Source: an uncultured Opitutia bacterium
GTDB lineage: Bacteria; Verrucomicrobiota; Verrucomicrobiia; Opitutales; UBA953
DNA: 14,187 nucleotides
Assembly: GCA_903921665.1 (NCBI GenBank)
Contig: CAIXQT010000276.1
Coordinates: 1 to 14,187 of the forward strand
Reading direction: 5' to 3'
In this document: in pieces, positions 7,201 to 14,187 of the stretch
Layout of the letters: each line of letters begins with the position of its first letter
How positions within the stretch are numbered: position 1 is the first letter of the stretch
The notes under the pieces: model-generated
What the model was told of the DNA's origin: nothing
The model's database searches: none
Seen by the model: only the letters and a program-made list of their open reading frames with translations
Made by a program: the position numbers and the translations under genes

Positions 7201-8428
7201 GGCTCCCCGCCTCAGCAACCTCGAACCCAAGACCATCTCCTACGCCGACAACCTGACCGGTGCGCCGACCAACGAGAAACCGAGCGACACCGGACTCACT
7301 CCCAACACCCAGCTGACCAAGGAATCAGTCGTTGCCGCCTTCGTGAACGGCACCGCCCCCTTGGATAATCCCCGCTTCGCGCTCCTCACGCCCGCAGGCA
7401 ACGAGAATTCACAGGAAGTCCTGCTCGCCGACCATCGGCGCGCCGCCAGCGTCCTGCTCAACACGGGCGCCTTCAACGTCAATTCGACTTCGGTCGAAGC
7501 CTGGAAGGCGTTCCTCGGTTCGACGCGTAAAATGGCGATGCTGGACGGCACCAGCCCGCTTGCCGTCAACGCACCCTTCCCTCGCACGCTGTCGCCGACC
7601 GGCGCGGTCAAGGCCGACGGCAACATGACCGACAGCCGTGTCTGGACCGGTTTCAGCGACCTGACCGACGAGAAGATCGCCGCGCTCGCCCAAGCCATCG
7701 TCGACGAGAACAAGGTGCGCTTCCAGATACGCAACCGCACGGAGTGGGACCAAGGTGCGACTACCCCGCCAGCCGCACGTCTTTTCCGCGGACTGACGAA
7801 AGCCGTCACCCCTTATCTCAGCCTTTCCGAGTTCATCAACCGCTTCCTCTCACCGCTCACCGAATCCGACACCGGTCGCTGCGGCGTGCTACAGGCCGCG
7901 ATCTTCCGCGCGGACCAGACGGCCAACACCGGCCTGAGCGACCGCTTGATCAATTCCCTTCCCGGCGTGGCGCTCACCGAGGCATCCGTCTCCACCCCGA
8001 CCTCAAGCTGGTCCTTTGCCCCTAAAAACATCGAGATGATCACCCAGGGAGGCACCAGCCGCACGCACACGGCGCTCGGCGCTCCCGGCAACCTGCTTCA
8101 ATCAGACCTCCTGCAAAGCCTCGGGCCGGCTCTGGCGACGCGTTCCGACACTTTCACCATCCGCTGCTACGGCGATGCCAACGTGCTCGAAGGCCTGCCC
8201 GCCAAGGCTTGGATCGAGGCGGTCGTCCAGCGCATGCCGGAATTCATCGACGCGACCAACGCCCCAGAAACCGGAGCCTCCGCTCCGCGGCCGATGCTCA
8301 TCTCCGCAGACCCCGACCTATCCGGAACCCCTGCCGCCCTCTCCCGCTTCATCACCCCCGTCAACCATGCCCTTGGCCGTCGCTTCAAAGTCATCTCCGT
8401 CCGCTGGCTCAATCCGGATGATATCTAA
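4217..8428 (+). CDS. Verru_Chthon cassette protein A family giant pseudopilin-like protein
   Basis: The 1403-residue product starts with a type III (prepilin) signal: a short basic leader MRNPSKPRSG, expected cleavage after G10, then FSLILSLTVM and a hydrophobic helix (11-36). The residue at mature position 5 is Leu rather than Glu, as in the large minor pseudopilin GspK. Landmarks I recall from the family are present in order: ALGHLQQEAGPDRR (61-74), PAWLVSG (109-115), LTPVVSIHNPYN (near 568-580), a YLSLSEFINRFLSP block (near 1201-1214), GVLQAAIF soon after, then LLQSLGPALATRSDTFTIR (near 1298-1316), KAWIEAVVQRMPEF (near 1328-1341), and a terminal RRFKVISVRWLNPDDI. It is likely anchored in the inner membrane or built into a pilus-like fibre after prepilin peptidase cleavage. 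Family function is undetermined. The start has only a weak GTGGGG upstream. The next gene overlaps its end by 11 bases. Cassette partners B, C and D are absent from the window. Confidence 0.85.
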   Translation: MRNPSKPRSGFSLILSLTVMAMLVLSLVVIASLIAVESRLANHSHQLARARLNAVVSLKLALGHLQQEAGPDRRSTARADITQPGVAAASLRNPMWTGIWRTDFPDVPPAWLVSGRHDFDPTTQSAAAQSVTLGPSSEKMVGYDRFSSPRLTGGDNDLGDYPASTLTPWQTDYVPPAERLVPLVSTGSANKAEGGLSATGMIIPAKPSGLVSLPKIDLPGPAYEDVAIGSNSTGSFAYWIGDEGVKARLNLSDTRKQNTASAEQLISLRSPNAVAYGLIPGLATLTQTEDLQKVQRTSHLGLLSGFTAATSDYPNTDKRLFHDVTFAAAGVLADSAHGGLKRDLSAAFELSDEQFANSEFGLGQFTDATTNAGPFIAAASHNLNGFEKDPVAVLKDNANKSYLAAPVFNRSNGLGGTLRGPTWWALRDYHRLYKQIGWGSDLGTSDRSIGSNPTLIARSFYPNVTAGHPEGKPATNNGIRNRLYGYSDVFNGEAPGSNPNAPIGDYDNGNLVPRPLNCAVSPYVSRVQLVFSVNKEEVVTRTLERIWDPVRRRWIWVEWTRRSVTLWLNLTPVVSIHNPYNVALQFRRMTQNGDQSVAISFSDMSKWNFVVRNYASPASPKTIPLSEFFNMQAADTATEADTFKVYLPKDVVIAPGETRVFSCPPGNEKWSQAVQLTNTYSSTGGFFDDAADWGFGSASVFDLTNAIGMQINPSGGNFRMRHALTCWPGDELKNNGNTVDFFFNSSEQAEVVHKNISDTTFSSLKPGAYGAPAGEKFFADYSYINDKLYPDGSPAEPSIISVIEIAAKTADSTTPDLASAATASPFPTYTHSNPLAASSRPDGAGRNPTSGSALTGAAPSYELKIHTPDSWDNLIELVPRTPAQELDPNAPTIAYNGYTRHAGDGIKAILTEVPLVQPTSLAQYTHANFGVRDQAPLFSIGNSFATTLVPAEKAWHNYSGWTEYDQTYLLNAALWDGYFLSSIAPQMTTRSTAPLAPRLSNLEPKTISYADNLTGAPTNEKPSDTGLTPNTQLTKESVVAAFVNGTAPLDNPRFALLTPAGNENSQEVLLADHRRAASVLLNTGAFNVNSTSVEAWKAFLGSTRKMAMLDGTSPLAVNAPFPRTLSPTGAVKADGNMTDSRVWTGFSDLTDEKIAALAQAIVDENKVRFQIRNRTEWDQGATTPPAARLFRGLTKAVTPYLSLSEFINRFLSPLTESDTGRCGVLQAAIFRADQTANTGLSDRLINSLPGVALTEASVSTPTSSWSFAPKNIEMITQGGTSRTHTALGAPGNLLQSDLLQSLGPALATRSDTFTIRCYGDANVLEGLPAKAWIEAVVQRMPEFIDATNAPETGASAPRPMLISADPDLSGTPAALSRFITPVNHALGRRFKVISVRWLNPDDI

Positions 8429-9167
8429 GTCGATCCTCGGCTTGTTCTCGCTGACGGCGGCGGTCCTCGTCTCTGCCCAAAACAAACCCGTCGACTTCAT
8501 CGAAGCGAAACTCCGGATCGTCTCGCTTGAGCAGCCGATCCTCGACCACGGTATCATCAATCGAGGCAAATTCACCCCGCTGGTAATCGCCACGTCATCG
8601 CTCAGCCGAGAGATCGACTATCGTGGCCCGGCAAAGTTCGAGCTGATCACGGCCTCGGAAGATCCGGCGGCTGAGACCAAGCCCAAAGGGTCGCAGACTC
8701 CCGCCCGCAAGGCTACCTGGTGGATCAAGCTCCCCGTCGATAAGACCACGCACAGGATGATCCTCCTCGTGGGCCAGCCTGCCGAGAGCGGCGGGATCAT
8801 CGCCATGGAGGATGACGCCAAGGCTTTTACGTTCGGAAGCAACCGCTACCTCAACTTCTGCCCCTATCCGATCAGCGTAAAACTCCCGGTGGGCATACTC
8901 CCGATTCCCAGCCAGTCGTCCAAGACGACGAAGCCCGGAGCCAAGAGCGGCGTCTATTACGATCTTGTGATCAAGAGTCACGAGAACGGCGAAGAAAAGA
9001 TGGGGTTCTCCACGCGCGTCCTGCAGAATGACACCCTGCGAAAAATCTACTTCATCTATCCGGCCCAAGCCGACACCGGGCGGGTTCGCTTCAAGGTGAT
9101 TGACGACCGACCCCCGCCCAAAGAACTTCCAGAAAAGAAGGAAGTCCCTGAGCCGAAGGGAAAATAA
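8418..9167 (+). CDS. Secreted protein of unknown function coupled to protein A
   Basis: I chose ATG 8418, which gives 249 residues, although the frame stays open upstream inside the previous gene. It is the start that yields a proper signal peptide, MISKSILGLFSLTAAVLVSA, with cleavage before Q21. The 11-base overlap with the end of protein A and the lack of a Shine-Dalgarno suggest termination-reinitiation and co-production. The mature part looks beta-rich, with alternating hydrophobic strands such as KLRIVSL (31-37) and VYYDLVIKSH (179-188), one Cys (C138), and a charged Pro/Lys/Glu tail (231-249). No enzymatic motif is seen. It probably works outside the cytoplasm, as a chaperone, anchor or interaction partner of protein A; this is inferred from position only. 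No family is recognised. Confidence 0.75.
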   Translation: MISKSILGLFSLTAAVLVSAQNKPVDFIEAKLRIVSLEQPILDHGIINRGKFTPLVIATSSLSREIDYRGPAKFELITASEDPAAETKPKGSQTPARKATWWIKLPVDKTTHRMILLVGQPAESGGIIAMEDDAKAFTFGSNRYLNFCPYPISVKLPVGILPIPSQSSKTTKPGAKSGVYYDLVIKSHENGEEKMGFSTRVLQNDTLRKIYFIYPAQADTGRVRFKVIDDRPPPKELPEKKEVPEPKGK

Positions 9168-9186
9168 ACCGCGGAAAGCCGGCAGC

Positions 9187-10899
9187 TTATCCTGCGTAGC
9201 GCCAATCAAGGATCTCGGCCTGCGGGATACGCCGGCCCTGCCAGCGGTTCCACTGGAGCTTGACGGCCATCTCGATCGCCTTGCCGGGCTCGGGCATGCG
9301 GTCGGCCATGCGCCAGGCGACGAAGTTCAGGCGACGTCCCCCGCTCAGCGGAAGCTGGTGCCGGAAATTGCCTTCGCCGAACGGCATAGGCGGACGGTCG
9401 AAGACGAAACCCTTGAAGCCGAAGACCGGCTCGGCGTTCCCTTCGCCGTAAGGCTGCAGCAGGTCGAGGTCATCCAATAGCTGATCGGTGACTTCGGAAG
9501 GCTTGATCCAGTGGGCGATGTCGATGTCGCGACCGTCGACCTGGACGACGCCGGCGAGGCGCTGGGCTTCGACCGCGGCGGCGAAGCGCGCGCGGAAGAC
9601 TTCGACGTCGCTGACGTTGAGCGAGACCCCCACGGCCATCGGGTGGCCGCCATAGGTCTTCAGCAGGTCGGCGCAGGCGCCGAGCGCCTCGACGAGATTG
9701 GTGCCCGGGACGCTGCGGCCGGAGCCCTTCGCGCTCTCCCCTTCTTTGCCGAGGACGATGACCGGACGGTCCAGCGCGCGACAGATCTTGCCGGCGGCGA
9801 TGCCGACGACTCCCGGATGCCAGTCACCATGCACGACGTAGCCGGCAAGGTCACCCATCGCCTTGGCCTGGGCCATCGCTTCTTCGGTGACCTTCTTGTC
9901 GATCTCCTGACGCTCGCGGTTGATGGCGTCGAGCTGCGCGGCATCGCGCAGGCAGTCATCCGGATCGTCGGAAAGCAACAGGCGCAGCGGCAACGACGCG
10001 TCCGCCAACCGGCCGCTGGCATTGATACGCGGTCCGATACGATAAGAGACGTCGACCGACGTCAGCACGCCGCCCGGCTCCATGCCGCTGACGGCGATGA
10101 GGGCGCGAAGGCCTTGGCGGCGGGCTTCGCCGAGGGCCTTGAGGCCATGGGCGGCGAGGATACGGTTCTCGGTACGGAGCGGGACCAGGTCGGCGATGGT
10201 GCCAAGGGCGGCGAGATCGAGGTAGTCCTTCACCGCGATGCTCGTGCCGCGTTCGTCGCCGGCCAGGCGGAGCACCTTGAGCACGCCATGGACGAGCTTG
10301 AAGACCAGCCCGGCGGTGCAGAGCGTCTGCCAAGGGACATCCTCGGCGTCGTTGACGCGCGGGTTGACGAGCGTGCAGGTCACGCGGGATTCCTTGGCTA
10401 CGTGGTGGTCGACCACGATGACGTCGACGCCCTCGGCGCGAAAGCGATCGACCTCCGGCTTGGAGTTCGTGCCGCAATCAAGGGCCACGAACAGCTGCGG
10501 CTTGGCCTCGGCCAGGACGCGTTCGAGGGCGGCCATGGAGAGACCGTAGCCTTCCTCCAGACGTCGAGGGACGAAGTATTCAGGATGCGCGCCGAGGCGG
10601 CGGAGGAAGTGGACGAGCATCGCGGTGCTCGAGACCCCATCGACGTCGTAGTCGCCGAGGATGGCGATGCGCTCGCCCTTGGCGGCGGCCAGGACCAGAC
10701 GTTCGGCGGCTTCACGCAGGCCGCCCACCGCGAACGGATCGGAGACATGCGCGAGCTGCGGACGGAGATGGCGCTCCGCCTCCGCCTCGTCCGGAAAGGA
10801 ACGGGCGAGGACATGGGCCAAGGGTTCGGAAACCCCCAGCGCGGCCGCGATCCGTCGGGCAAGCCCGGCGTCCGCAGCCCGGTGAGACCAGGCGGCCAT
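9187..10899 (-). CDS. recJ: Single-stranded-DNA-specific exonuclease RecJ
   Basis: RecJ is the 5'-3' single-strand DNA exonuclease of RecF-pathway recombination, mismatch and base excision repair. This 570-residue protein has the usual length and all parts. The DHH catalytic domain has DYDVDG (83-88), PRRLEEGYGL (111-120), DCG (141-143), DHH (164-166) and LDLAALGTIADLVPL (227-241). The DHHA1 part has GPRINASGRL (289-298), WHPGVVGIAAGK (360-371), GSGRSVPGTNLVEAL (392-406) and GGHPMAVG (417-424). The OB-fold end has QPYGEGNAEPVFGF (482-495). Metal-binding Asp and His residues are intact. Its start lies 14 bases after the secDF stop. The likely ribosome binding site AAGGG overlaps that stop, at a rather long 11-base spacing, so it is probably translated from the yajC-secDF message. 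It ends 19 bases from the convergent secreted-protein gene, and I see no terminator between them. Confidence 0.97.
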   Translation of the reverse strand: MAAWSHRAADAGLARRIAAALGVSEPLAHVLARSFPDEAEAERHLRPQLAHVSDPFAVGGLREAAERLVLAAAKGERIAILGDYDVDGVSSTAMLVHFLRRLGAHPEYFVPRRLEEGYGLSMAALERVLAEAKPQLFVALDCGTNSKPEVDRFRAEGVDVIVVDHHVAKESRVTCTLVNPRVNDAEDVPWQTLCTAGLVFKLVHGVLKVLRLAGDERGTSIAVKDYLDLAALGTIADLVPLRTENRILAAHGLKALGEARRQGLRALIAVSGMEPGGVLTSVDVSYRIGPRINASGRLADASLPLRLLLSDDPDDCLRDAAQLDAINRERQEIDKKVTEEAMAQAKAMGDLAGYVVHGDWHPGVVGIAAGKICRALDRPVIVLGKEGESAKGSGRSVPGTNLVEALGACADLLKTYGGHPMAVGVSLNVSDVEVFRARFAAAVEAQRLAGVVQVDGRDIDIAHWIKPSEVTDQLLDDLDLLQPYGEGNAEPVFGFKGFVFDRPPMPFGEGNFRHQLPLSGGRRLNFVAWRMADRMPEPGKAIEMAVKLQWNRWQGRRIPQAEILDWRYAG

Positions 10900-10913
10900 G
10901 TGCAGGGCGACCC

Positions 10914-13631
10914 TTAGGCGTCCTTGTCGGAGCCAGCCTCCCAGGAGTAGGTGCGCGGAAGTTCCGCGGCATCGACGCCCTTACGATCACCCTTGTGCCA
11001 CCAGTAGAAGACGGGGCTGGCGATGAAGATCGAGGAGAAGGTTCCGGTGAGCACGCCGTAGATGAACACCTCGCCGTAGAGGCGGACGTCGCCGGCGCCG
11101 AAGGCCCAGAGGGCGACGGCGCAGAGGAAGACCGTCGCGGCGGTCAGGGTCGTACGGGAAAGCGTGCGGTTGATGGCGAAGTGGATCACGTCGCGGAGTT
11201 CGCGGCCGGGATTCGACTGGAGCTCCTCGCGGATACGGTCGAAGACGACGATCGTGTCGTTGATCGAGTAGCCGATGATGAGCAGGATCGCCGCGATGAG
11301 CGTCGCGTTGAACTGCCCACCGAAGAAGACGAACAAGGCGATGGTCATGAGCACGTCGTGGAGCGTGGCCACCATGGCGGCGACGCCGAAGCCCGTCTCG
11401 AAGCGGAGGGCGACATAGATGCCGATACCGACCAGGGCGAGGATCACGGACCAGATGGCGTTGGAACGGAGTTCGCCGCTGACGGAGCCGCCGATGGCCT
11501 CCTTGGAGAGCATGATCTTATCGACCGAGGCGTCACGGTCCTTGAGGACCTCAGGGCTCTTGGCCTTGATCGCGCCGACGATGGCCGCGACGTTGGCGAA
11601 CTCGCCCTTGGACTTGTCCTTGGTGAGTTCGGTCTCGATGCGGAGGGTCGGTTCGCCGCCGCCGACCGGGGTCTGGACCGTCACGGTGGTGTCGGGCAGG
11701 CCGATGGAGGCCGCGAGCGCGGCTACCTTGCCGGTGTCGACCTTGGCGCCGGGGGCGATGGCCACGAGGGCCGATTCGCCGCCACGGAAGTCCTTACCAA
11801 AGGCTTCCTTACCCTTGTAGGCCAGTTCACCGAAACCGAGCGCGATGATCACCCAAGAGGCGATGAACGCGACGCGGGCGAACTTCAGGAACGGGATATC
11901 CAGGGTCGGGCGGAAGACCGGCAAGCCGAAGATACGCGTCATCACGCCCTGCGAGAGGGCGAGCTCCTGCAAGCCGCGGCAGGTCACCAGCGAGGTGAAG
12001 ACCGTGGTGAAGATGCCGATCGTGAGCGTGATGCCGAAGCCACGGATGGGTCCCGTGCCCATGAAGACCAGGATGAGGGCCGTGAGCAAAGTCGTGAGAT
12101 TGGCGTCGATGATCGTCCAAGTCGCGCGGGCGTAGCCTTCGCGGAGGGCCACCGAACGATCCTTGCCGAGAGCGGCCTCTTCGCGGACGCGCTCAAAGAT
12201 CAGGATGTTCGCATCGACCGCCATACCGAGGGTGAGAACCAAGGCGGCGACGCCCGGGAGCGTGATGGTGGCGCCGAAATAGGCCATGGCACCGAGGATC
12301 ATCAGCAGGTTGAGGATCATGCCGAGGATGGCGATGAAGCCGCCCCAGACGTAGAACCCGACCATGAAGAAGATGACGAGACCGATGGCGACGAGCGAGG
12401 CCGTGACGGACTTGCCTTGGGCGTCCTTGGCGAGCGTCGGCCCGACGGAGGTCACGTCTTGGGTGATCAACGGGAACTCGAGAGGGTTGTTGAGCACGTT
12501 GGCGAGCTCGACGGCTTCTTCGCGCGAGAACGAACCGGTGATGGTCGCGCCAGTGCTGCGGATGGCCTCGCGCACGGTCGGGGCGGATTGCAACTTGCCG
12601 TCGAGGACGATGGCGAGCTGGCCGACGGAGCGGGCGTTGCCTTCGGCGATCTTGGCGGTGAGGTCGCCGAACTTCTTCGAGCCTTCGTCCGTGAACTTCA
12701 TGTCCACGTAGAAGGAGATGCCGTCATCGGAGCGACCGGAGGCGGCCTTGATGATCTTGCCGGTGGCGTCGGCGGCCTTGCGGACGAAATAACGATTGAT
12801 GCGGACTTCGCCGGAACGGCTGTCGACGTCGCGGAGCGTGAGCACCTCGTAGGTCGAGATCGCGGAGGCGGCGCCGAGCATGGCGTCGACGGGCAAGGAG
12901 CGGAGGGAATGCTCGCGGTCGGTCTCGGTCGGACGCTCGGTGCGGTGCACCTGGCGGAACTCGAGCTTCGCGGGCTTCTTCAGCGCATCGATGACGTCGG
13001 GGTTATTGGCGGCGTCTTCGCCGGGGAGCTGGACCTCAAGGGAGAGGACGCCCACGGGGCGGAGCACCGGCTCGGCGACGCCGAACTGGTTGACGCGCTG
13101 TTCCATGACCTGGAGGGCCTGGTTGACCATCTCGGCAGGGGAGACGTTGGACTTGTCGCCCGCGCTCTTCTCGCCGGATTCGGCGCCGGTCGGATCGACC
13201 TTGAGCGTGAAGGACACCCCGCCCTGCAGGTCGAGGCCGAGCTTGAGCCGGCCCTGGGAGGCCACCATGAGCTGCTTGAGCACGATGCCGTTACGCTTGC
13301 TCTGGTCGGGCTCGCGGACGATCTGGTCTTCGGTGAAGAAGAACGGACGGAAGTCGACCGGGGCGGCGCGTCCGCGGCCTTCGCCGATGTCACGCAGCGC
13401 CTGGTAGTAAGAGATGGACTTCTTGTCGGCGGGGACGGCCGCGTCCTTGTAATGCTTCACACGGTCGAGGGCTTCGGCGTGGAGCTTGTCGAAATCGGCC
13501 TTCTGCGCGATGACCCGCGTGGGCACGAACTGATCGAGAGGGGTCGGAGCAATCGGGTGGAACTCGAACCAGGCGACAGCCAAGGCGACGAGCGAAACCG
13601 CGACTTTCCAGAACCAGGTCCTGGACATCAT
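10914..13631 (-). CDS. secDF: Fused Sec accessory translocase subunit SecDF
   Basis: This 905-residue membrane protein joins SecD and SecF, which use the proton motive force to pull preproteins through SecYEG on the periplasmic side. The SecD half has a first membrane helix (about 8-24), LGLDLQGG (131-138), the P1 head region with MKFTDEGSKKFGDLT (311-325) and TGATITGSFS (360-369), then a helix bundle (about 408-550) containing AVDANILIFERVREE (471-485). The SecF half starts near 575, with a helix at about 588-602, KDFRGG (613-618) and a second bundle (about 725-875) containing GYSINDTIVVFDRIREE (787-803). The Asp residues in the two bundles are those expected in proton transfer. Fusion of SecD and SecF is known in several phyla. 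It follows yajC after 31 bases. The start is ATGATG with no Shine-Dalgarno, so M1 and M2 are equally possible. Confidence 0.97.
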   Translation of the reverse strand: MMSRTWFWKVAVSLVALAVAWFEFHPIAPTPLDQFVPTRVIAQKADFDKLHAEALDRVKHYKDAAVPADKKSISYYQALRDIGEGRGRAAPVDFRPFFFTEDQIVREPDQSKRNGIVLKQLMVASQGRLKLGLDLQGGVSFTLKVDPTGAESGEKSAGDKSNVSPAEMVNQALQVMEQRVNQFGVAEPVLRPVGVLSLEVQLPGEDAANNPDVIDALKKPAKLEFRQVHRTERPTETDREHSLRSLPVDAMLGAASAISTYEVLTLRDVDSRSGEVRINRYFVRKAADATGKIIKAASGRSDDGISFYVDMKFTDEGSKKFGDLTAKIAEGNARSVGQLAIVLDGKLQSAPTVREAIRSTGATITGSFSREEAVELANVLNNPLEFPLITQDVTSVGPTLAKDAQGKSVTASLVAIGLVIFFMVGFYVWGGFIAILGMILNLLMILGAMAYFGATITLPGVAALVLTLGMAVDANILIFERVREEAALGKDRSVALREGYARATWTIIDANLTTLLTALILVFMGTGPIRGFGITLTIGIFTTVFTSLVTCRGLQELALSQGVMTRIFGLPVFRPTLDIPFLKFARVAFIASWVIIALGFGELAYKGKEAFGKDFRGGESALVAIAPGAKVDTGKVAALAASIGLPDTTVTVQTPVGGGEPTLRIETELTKDKSKGEFANVAAIVGAIKAKSPEVLKDRDASVDKIMLSKEAIGGSVSGELRSNAIWSVILALVGIGIYVALRFETGFGVAAMVATLHDVLMTIALFVFFGGQFNATLIAAILLIIGYSINDTIVVFDRIREELQSNPGRELRDVIHFAINRTLSRTTLTAATVFLCAVALWAFGAGDVRLYGEVFIYGVLTGTFSSIFIASPVFYWWHKGDRKGVDAAELPRTYSWEAGSDKDA

Positions 13632-13662
13632 AGTATCAGGGTAAGGTTAGGGGTGAACGACC

Positions 13663-14007
13663 TCAGGCCTGGACGACGGCGTCGACGTCCTTGCCCATGA
13701 TGGCGGACTTGTGGACGACCAGACGGCCGGAATCGAGCTCGAGGGTGATACGGTCGTCCTTGATCGAGACCACGCGGCCGTAGATGCCGCCGGCAGCCAA
13801 GACCTTGTCGCCTACGGCGAGCTCGGTCTGGAGCTTTTCGAGCTCCTTCTGGCGCTTACGCTGGGGAGCGATGAGCAGGAAGTACATGCCCGCCATCATA
13901 AGCCCCATCATAATCAGGGTCGGCCACGGGCTCTGCTCACCGGCGCCGGGAGCGCCACCCTGAGCCTGTGCAAGCCCTTGATTGATAACAGTTTGGATGA
14001 TATTCAT
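13663..14007 (-). CDS. yajC: Sec translocase accessory subunit YajC
   Basis: YajC is a small inner-membrane protein that joins SecDF and YidC at the holotranslocon. I chose the ATG at 14007, giving 114 residues, the normal family size; the frame is open further upstream, but the extra 59 residues do not look like YajC. The sequence has one membrane helix (about 29-46, PTLIMMGLMMAGMYFLLI), the conserved PQRKRQKE after it (48-55), and the soluble SH3-like part with GDKVLAAGGIYGRV (66-79). The N-terminal Gln/Gly/Pro-rich stretch before the helix is somewhat long. It is first in the yajC-secDF-recJ order, so the operon promoter should lie in 14008-14137, though I see no convincing -35/-10 pair and no Shine-Dalgarno there. 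Confidence 0.95.
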   Translation of the reverse strand: MNIIQTVINQGLAQAQGGAPGAGEQSPWPTLIMMGLMMAGMYFLLIAPQRKRQKELEKLQTELAVGDKVLAAGGIYGRVVSIKDDRITLELDSGRLVVHKSAIMGKDVDAVVQA

Positions 14008-14137
14008 TGTTCGTATTGTTTGGAAAACGGGGAAAGGGAATGTCAGGAGATGCGATTTAAGGCTGAAAAAGCAAGCCCCGGCGCGTCCCGATTGGCTTTG
14101 ATTACCCCCTAGGACCTGCCACTGTGAATAACTCTCC

Positions 14138-14187
14138 ATGAGCCAGCCTGCCCAGGAGCCGATCGAAGGCTCCGCACCCGTCAAACC
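14138..14187 (+). CDS. Possible start of a divergent gene (partial)
   Basis: An ATG at 14138 opens a frame (MSQPAQEPIEGSAPVK) that stays open to the window end. The polar, Pro/Glu/Ala-rich start is common for cytosolic proteins with disordered N-termini. There is no Shine-Dalgarno, but most genes here lack one. It would be divergent from yajC, with a 130-base shared control region. Sixteen codons are not enough to prove a gene. Confidence 0.35.
   Translation, partial: MSQPAQEPIEGSAPVK

Noticed and set aside
8175..8417. Upstream extension of the secreted-partner gene (330-residue form)
   Set aside because: The extra 81 residues lie wholly within the coding end of protein A and are Pro/Ser/Arg-rich. 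Using ATG 8418 exposes a proper signal peptide.
9511..10917. A 468-codon plus-strand open frame opposite recJ
   Set aside because: It is the antisense shadow of a complete RecJ; its composition is the same Asp/Gly/Arg/Val-rich type with no recognisable domain.
10995..13700. A 901-codon open frame on the plus strand, opposite secDF
   Set aside because: SecDF on the other strand has every family motif. The plus-strand frame gives an Asp/Glu/Gly/Arg-rich low-complexity sequence with no domain, as expected opposite a GC-rich gene with strong third-position bias.
14008..14184. A 59-residue N-terminal extension of YajC
   Set aside because: YajC proteins are about 110 residues with the helix near residue 30; the extension does not resemble the family and would fill the divergent control region.
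1..14187. CRISPR arrays, tRNA or rRNA genes, insertion sequences and attachment sites
   Set aside because: Reading through the window I saw no regularly spaced repeats, no transposase or integrase motifs and no RNA-gene signatures; a dedicated search tool could still find weak cases.

Overview
The window is about 14.2 kb of GC-rich bacterial DNA with high GC at third codon positions, which also makes many long false ORFs opposite the real genes. The best taxonomic marker is the 1403-residue protein at 4217-8428. It matches, end to end, what I know of the Verru_Chthon cassette protein A family, which is described only from Verrucomicrobiota. The other genes fit that phylum but do not narrow it further.

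Layout. (1) Positions 1-2657, plus strand: the probable tail of an upstream gene, then a dihydrodipicolinate-synthase-family aldolase/lyase and an Old Yellow Enzyme-type flavin oxidoreductase, joined by an ATGA overlap and an 8-base gap. This looks like part of a catabolic operon of unknown substrate. (2) Positions 2664-4083, minus strand: a membrane-anchored, apparently exported SAM methyltransferase, a secreted cysteine-repeat miniprotein, a strong intrinsic terminator, a second small secreted Lys/Val/Pro-rich protein, and a possible 22-codon leader ORF whose ribosome binding site could be masked by a hairpin. (3) Positions 4084-9167, plus strand: an AT-richer control region with a good sigma-54-like promoter match, the giant pseudopilin-like protein A, and an 11-base-overlapping gene for a secreted partner of unknown function. 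(4) Positions 9187-14007, minus strand: yajC-secDF-recJ, accessory Sec translocation genes with a DNA-repair exonuclease at the end. (5) A possible divergent gene begins at 14138 and runs off the window.

The housekeeping part is region 4. The part most likely to hold undescribed biology is region 3, with its small-secreted-protein neighbours. There, a pseudopilin-class giant protein stands alone with one secreted partner, without cassette proteins B, C or D nearby, behind a putative sigma-54 promoter. No RNA genes, insertion sequences, CRISPR arrays, attachment sites or origins were recognised. No stretch over 300 bases lacks a gene.
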